IMG/VR virus record: IMGVR_UViG_3300047372_000064
Location: 1 to 44,315 of that record
Length of the DNA stretch: 44,315 bases
Strand: one strand, 5' to 3'
DNA from: a virus
Made by a program: the position numbers and the translations under genes. Positions 42,142 to 44,315 of the stretch are shown piece by piece. Under the pieces are notes generated by a model. That model made no database searches, had not been told where the DNA came from, and was given only the letters and a program-made list of their open reading frames with translations. Each line of letters begins with the position of its first letter. Positions within the stretch are counted from its first letter, which is position 1.

Positions 42142-42593
42142 TGGAAACAATTATGACTGCGCTGTTCGGCGGCGCAACTGGAATCATTGGCACTGTAATC
42201 GGAAAGGCCGCTGGCTACTTCGAGAAGAAGCAAGAGATGGAGATTCTGAAGGAAAACAACAAGCACGAGCTTTCCCTCCAAGAAATGCAAATTAGCGCAC
42301 GAGCTCAGGAGCTTGAGAGTGAGGCTGTTATTGCAGAGACGAAAGCGTTTTCAGAAATGCGCTCGGCATCGTATGACCATGACGCATCCTACGGAAAGCC
42401 GTACAGGTGGGTCATAACTCTTCTCAGGTTGGTACGACCAATCCTGACAATCATGCTTATTATACTGACAGCAATATTGTTTTTTAACTTATCAGAAAAT
42501 GGTCGAGACGAAATTGCGAGCCAAGTCATTTTTTTGACAGGCATGAGTATCTCTTGGTGGTTTGGTGACAGATATAAAGGAGGCGGAAAATGA
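42141..42593 (+). CDS. holin, three-helix type, 150 aa
   Basis: An N-terminal glycine-rich hydrophobic segment (LFGGATGIIGTVIGKAAGYF) is followed by a charged coiled coil (residues 28-75). Two strong membrane helices follow at about 90-115 (WVITLLRLVRPILTIMLIILTAILFF) and 126-141 (SQVIFLTGMSISWWFG), and the end is basic. This matches the small phage/gene-transfer-agent holin family with three helices. It would open the inner membrane for the M15 peptidase encoded two genes before. Start overlaps the preceding stop. Confidence 0.8.
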   Translation: METIMTALFGGATGIIGTVIGKAAGYFEKKQEMEILKENNKHELSLQEMQISARAQELESEAVIAETKAFSEMRSASYDHDASYGKPYRWVITLLRLVRPILTIMLIILTAILFFNLSENGRDEIASQVIFLTGMSISWWFGDRYKGGGK

Positions 42594-42760
42594 TGAAGGG
42601 CACAGGAAATGTGATGCCGAAAAACTCTCGGCCAACAGATTATGGTAAGGGTGGACGATACGGAAACATGATGGCTTCGTCTTGTCCATGCGTAGCAAAG
42701 AGGAAAGACAATGGCAAGTCGAACAAAAAAATCGAAATCATCGCCGTCAAAAGGGTCTAA
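42590..42760 (+). CDS. tiny basic Cys-containing protein, 56 aa
   Basis: ATG at 42590 with a strong AAAGGAGG site, overlapping the holin stop; TAA at 42758. The product is Gly/Lys/Arg-rich (NSRPTDYGKGGRYG, then SSCPCVAKRKDNGKSNKK), with two cysteines spaced by one residue, and ends in a hydrophobic/basic tail. The next gene starts inside its coding sequence in another frame. The whole product is close to an unstructured nucleic-acid or capsid binding peptide. No family recognised. Confidence 0.55.
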   Translation: MMKGTGNVMPKNSRPTDYGKGGRYGNMMASSCPCVAKRKDNGKSNKKIEIIAVKRV

Positions 42761-42896
42761 AAAAGACGCTTGTTACCATAAGGTGAAGTCTCGCTACAAG
42801 GTTTGGCCAAGTGCTTATGCTTCGGGAGCTTTGGTAAAGTGCCGGAAGGTTGGCGCAAAGAACTGGGGCAACAGTAAAAAGAAGGGTAAGAAATAA
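42711..42896 (+). CDS. small basic protein, DUF5872-like, 61 aa
   Basis: The segment ACYHKVKSRYKVWPSAYASG followed by ALVKCRKVGAKNWG is a well-preserved motif of small proteins common in marine phages and some large viruses (DUF5872 by my recollection). It is embedded between Lys/Ser-rich ends. It carries two cysteines and many lysines; the function of the family is unknown. It starts within the previous gene (overlap about 50 bases) and ends TAATG into the next gene. Confidence 0.75.
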   Translation: MASRTKKSKSSPSKGSKKDACYHKVKSRYKVWPSAYASGALVKCRKVGAKNWGNSKKKGKK

Positions 42897-43066
42897 TGGC
42901 ACGGACGAAGAAGGTTTGCGAAGAGCCAAGTGCGGCAGAAAGAATAATAGCACTGGCAACTGGCAAGAAGGCGACCCGCAAATGCAAGCGGGTCAGAGTG
43001 AAGAAAGAAGATGCCGAGAGTATTGCGTCTTCTATAAACTGGGGCAATCAACATAAAGGAACTTAG
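42896..43066 (+). CDS. tiny basic protein, 56 aa
   Basis: ATG at 42896 coupled to the previous stop (TAATG); TAG at 43064. The product (starting MARTKKVCEEPSAAER) has a middle rich in basic residues with cysteine (KKATRKCKRVRVKKED) and ends SSINWGNQHKGT. Like its neighbours it is small, lysine/arginine-rich and Cys-containing. No family is recognised. The tight coupling is the main evidence that it is real. Confidence 0.5.
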   Translation: MARTKKVCEEPSAAERIIALATGKKATRKCKRVRVKKEDAESIASSINWGNQHKGT

Positions 43067-43068
43067 TT

Positions 43069-43110
43069 ATGTACGGAAAGAAAAAAGGCAAGGGCGGTAA
43101 AAAGAAGTGA
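43069..43110 (+). CDS. possible 13-residue Gly/Lys peptide
   Basis: ATG at 43069, TGA at 43108. The product is MYGKKKGKGGKKK. AAAGGAA lies nine bases before the start, and the next gene's GTG overlaps its stop. Translation is plausible because it fits exactly in the coupled string, but the length makes it uncertain. Confidence 0.35.
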   Translation: MYGKKKGKGGKKK

Positions 43111-43259
43111 CCGCAAAGAAAGACGAACAGGTTGCCAAGTTGTATGAGCAAGCCGCAAAGGATTGGGCTTCTGGAAACAGGCTATCAAATAACCGAACGA
43201 TGCACATTAACAGGTATGTGTTGAGGAACAGGAATAAAGGCAATGCCAAGAAAAAGTAG
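43107..43259 (+). CDS. tiny basic protein with GTG start, 50 aa
   Basis: GTG at 43107 overlapping the previous stop (GTGA); TAG at 43257. The product has an N-terminal helix (KKDEQVAKLYEQAAKDWASG) and a basic end (RYVLRNRNKGNAKKK). The next gene starts inside it, in another frame, by 17 bases. No family recognised. Support is positional, plus the sensible helical composition. Confidence 0.5.
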   Translation: MTAKKDEQVAKLYEQAAKDWASGNRLSNNRTMHINRYVLRNRNKGNAKKK

Positions 43260-43455
43260 TTCCTCAGACAGCCTGAAAAAATGGTTCAGTCGAAACGGTG
43301 GGAAAGGTTGGATTGACTGCAAGACGGGGAAGCCGTGTGGTCGCCGTAAGGGCGAGAAGCGCAAAGGCTACCCCGCTTGCAGGCCAACCAAAGCTCAGTG
43401 CAACAGTTCTGCACGGAAGAAGAAAGGGCCGCAAAGGATTAGCTGGAAGAAGTAG
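43243..43455 (+). CDS. small basic Cys-rich protein, 70 aa
   Basis: A very basic protein with conserved-looking core LKKWFSRNGGKGWIDCKTG, then KPCGRRKGEKRKGYPACRPT and KAQCNSSARKKKGPQRISWKK. Four cysteines could form a zinc knuckle. I recall this core from small proteins of marine phages and algal viruses (again DUF5872-related), of unknown role. The ATG at 43243 is 17 bases inside the previous gene and has AAAGG upstream. Confidence 0.75.
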   Translation: MPRKSSSSDSLKKWFSRNGGKGWIDCKTGKPCGRRKGEKRKGYPACRPTKAQCNSSARKKKGPQRISWKK

Positions 43456-43464
43456 GAGGATTAA

Positions 43465-43923
43465 ATGGAACCGCTGACTACCGCAGTCGCCGCTTTTAGC
43501 GCGGTAAAGGCGGGTATAAAAATAGGGAAAGACGCTCAGTCTCTTTTCAAGGATGTGGCGAAAGCGTGGGGTGCCATCGAGGCAGTAAAGAACAGCCACA
43601 ACAAAGCAAAAAATTCTGTAAAAAATAAACTTATGTCAGTTGAAGAAGAAGCCATGGAAACTTTTGTGGCTAAAAAGCAGGCAGAGGATATGGAAAAACA
43701 GTTACGCGAGATTGTCTTGGCGACAAGGGGCATCGGCGGCTGGCAAGAACTGTTGCGTATGAGGGCTGAAGTTTCGCGAGAGCGCAAGGAGGCCGAAAGG
43801 CAGGCAAGACGAAAGGCCGAAGAACAACTAGAACACTTCCTGATTGGCATTGGGATTTTGTTTTGTGTGTTGCTGGTTGCTGGCCTTATATACTTCGTCA
43901 TGTCAGCAAAGAATTTGGTATAG
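43465..43923 (+). CDS. coiled-coil protein with C-terminal membrane helix, 152 aa
   Basis: A helical N-terminal part (VAAFSAVKAGIKIGKDAQSLFKDVAKAWGAIE) is followed by a long charged coiled coil with EEEAMETFVAKKQAEDMEKQLREIV and WQELLRMRAEVSRERKEAERQARRKAEE. One strong membrane helix at 125-146 (FLIGIGILFCVLLVAGLIYFVM) ends the protein. I associate the segment with a common unnamed marine-phage family. Roles to consider are a lysis accessory (spanin-like, but the membrane anchor is at the wrong end) or a virion-membrane factor. RBS TAGGAGG six bases upstream. Its end overlaps the leftward kinase gene. Confidence 0.7.
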   Translation: MEPLTTAVAAFSAVKAGIKIGKDAQSLFKDVAKAWGAIEAVKNSHNKAKNSVKNKLMSVEEEAMETFVAKKQAEDMEKQLREIVLATRGIGGWQELLRMRAEVSRERKEAERQARRKAEEQLEHFLIGIGILFCVLLVAGLIYFVMSAKNLV

Positions 43924-44315
43924 CTTTGCTGTCAGTTCCGCCGGGGAACCGTTATTTTGTACGGTGTAATCCACTTTGAAGTCTTGTTCTTCTGATATGT
44001 GCCCTGATTGCTGTATATCAGGGCGAACGATACGAATAACAAAACCGTCCATTTCACGAATAATCCGAGCTTCATTTTCGTACCGAATGTCATCGGTCAC
44101 TACACCTATATTTAAGTTGAGGAGTTCTTGGGCTTGATGCGCCCACATGTTTACCCATACATCCTCACCGATTGTGTGTCGTCCCCACTCCGTGCCCAAT
44201 GTTTGCATTGCATAACGTGGGGTTTTTCCACACAACAACTCACAAGGCTTCTCCTTCAGAGAGCCTTCAATGTGATTGTAATCAAGACCCACAGAACGCA
44301 ACATCGTCTTGAGGG
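43903..44315 (-). CDS. deoxynucleoside monophosphate kinase, N-terminus beyond right edge
   Basis: About 137 residues are visible; the frame is still open at the right edge (LKTMLRSVGLDYN), so the N-terminal ATP-binding loop is outside the window and the internal ATG at 44304 is not the true start. Matching features are TPRYAMQTLGTEWGRHTIGEDVWVN, VVTDDIRYENEARIIREMDGFVIRIVRP and HISEE, the pattern of T4 gp1-type dNMP kinases that phosphorylate dNMPs to supply replication. The gene runs leftward and its last 21 bases overlap the end of the convergent membrane-protein gene. This suggests an early-class replication block beyond the window. Confidence 0.87.
   Translation of the reverse strand, partial: LKTMLRSVGLDYNHIEGSLKEKPCELLCGKTPRYAMQTLGTEWGRHTIGEDVWVNMWAHQAQELLNLNIGVVTDDIRYENEARIIREMDGFVIRIVRPDIQQSGHISEEQDFKVDYTVQNNGSPAELTAKLYQILC

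Noticed and set aside
43935-43949. GTTCC-GCCGG-GGAAC hairpin after the 152-aa gene as a terminator
   Set aside because: Only five pairs, no T run of useful length, and it lies inside the kinase coding sequence.
1-44315. tRNA genes, CRISPR arrays, integrase, insertion sequences
   Set aside because: No cloverleaf with a T-arm, no regularly spaced repeats, and no recombinase or transposase motifs were seen; genes occupy nearly all the window.

Overview
The window is part of a tailed double-stranded DNA phage genome, most likely a short-tailed (podovirus-type) phage of a marine bacterium. The grounds are a complete head and packaging module, an SU10/DUF5309-type capsid protein, a portal, adaptor and beta-propeller nozzle with no sheath or tape-measure gene, and several small protein families I associate with marine phages. 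The host cannot be named from the sequence; the CobS/CobT-like pair and the DUF6127-like protein hint weakly at an alphaproteobacterium. Both ends cut through leftward genes, so the genome is larger than 44 kb and its replication genes lie mostly outside the window.

Positions 1-5420 form a leftward arm. It holds a CobT-like gene with an HExxH motif (cut by the left edge), a hypothetical gene, a 24-residue membrane micropeptide, a CobS/MoxR-type AAA+ ATPase, and then small proteins, two of them membrane proteins. Two clear intrinsic terminators, an operator-like inverted repeat and a duplicated hairpin motif divide this arm into at least three transcription units. Positions 5421-5827 are non-coding and hold a closely packed series of hairpins between the diverging arms.

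Positions 5828-43923 form one long rightward late arm with very tight, often overlapping genes. The order is: terminase small subunit (probable) and large subunit; portal; appendage proteins, including two tandem RCC1-like beta-propellers; a small membrane protein; scaffold; major capsid protein, bracketed by a hairpin and a terminator; head-tail adaptor; tail nozzle; a modular fibre; five probable ejection proteins with an acetyltransferase among them; and a 3854-residue polyvalent protein. The polyvalent protein carries two zincin-type HExxH domains and an ADP-ribosyltransferase-like domain, and is probably delivered into the cell with the DNA. Lysis genes follow (M15 peptidase, holin), then six tiny basic proteins and a coiled-coil membrane protein. 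The last gene, deoxynucleoside monophosphate kinase, is leftward, runs off the right edge and overlaps its convergent neighbour.

The items most worth a second look are the giant polyvalent protein, the AAA+/HExxH-VWA pair with its coupled micropeptide, the hairpin array at 5.6-5.75 kb, the cupredoxin-like insert in a propeller protein, a C-terminal motif shared by the ejection proteins, and the cluster of tiny basic genes at 42.6-43.5 kb.
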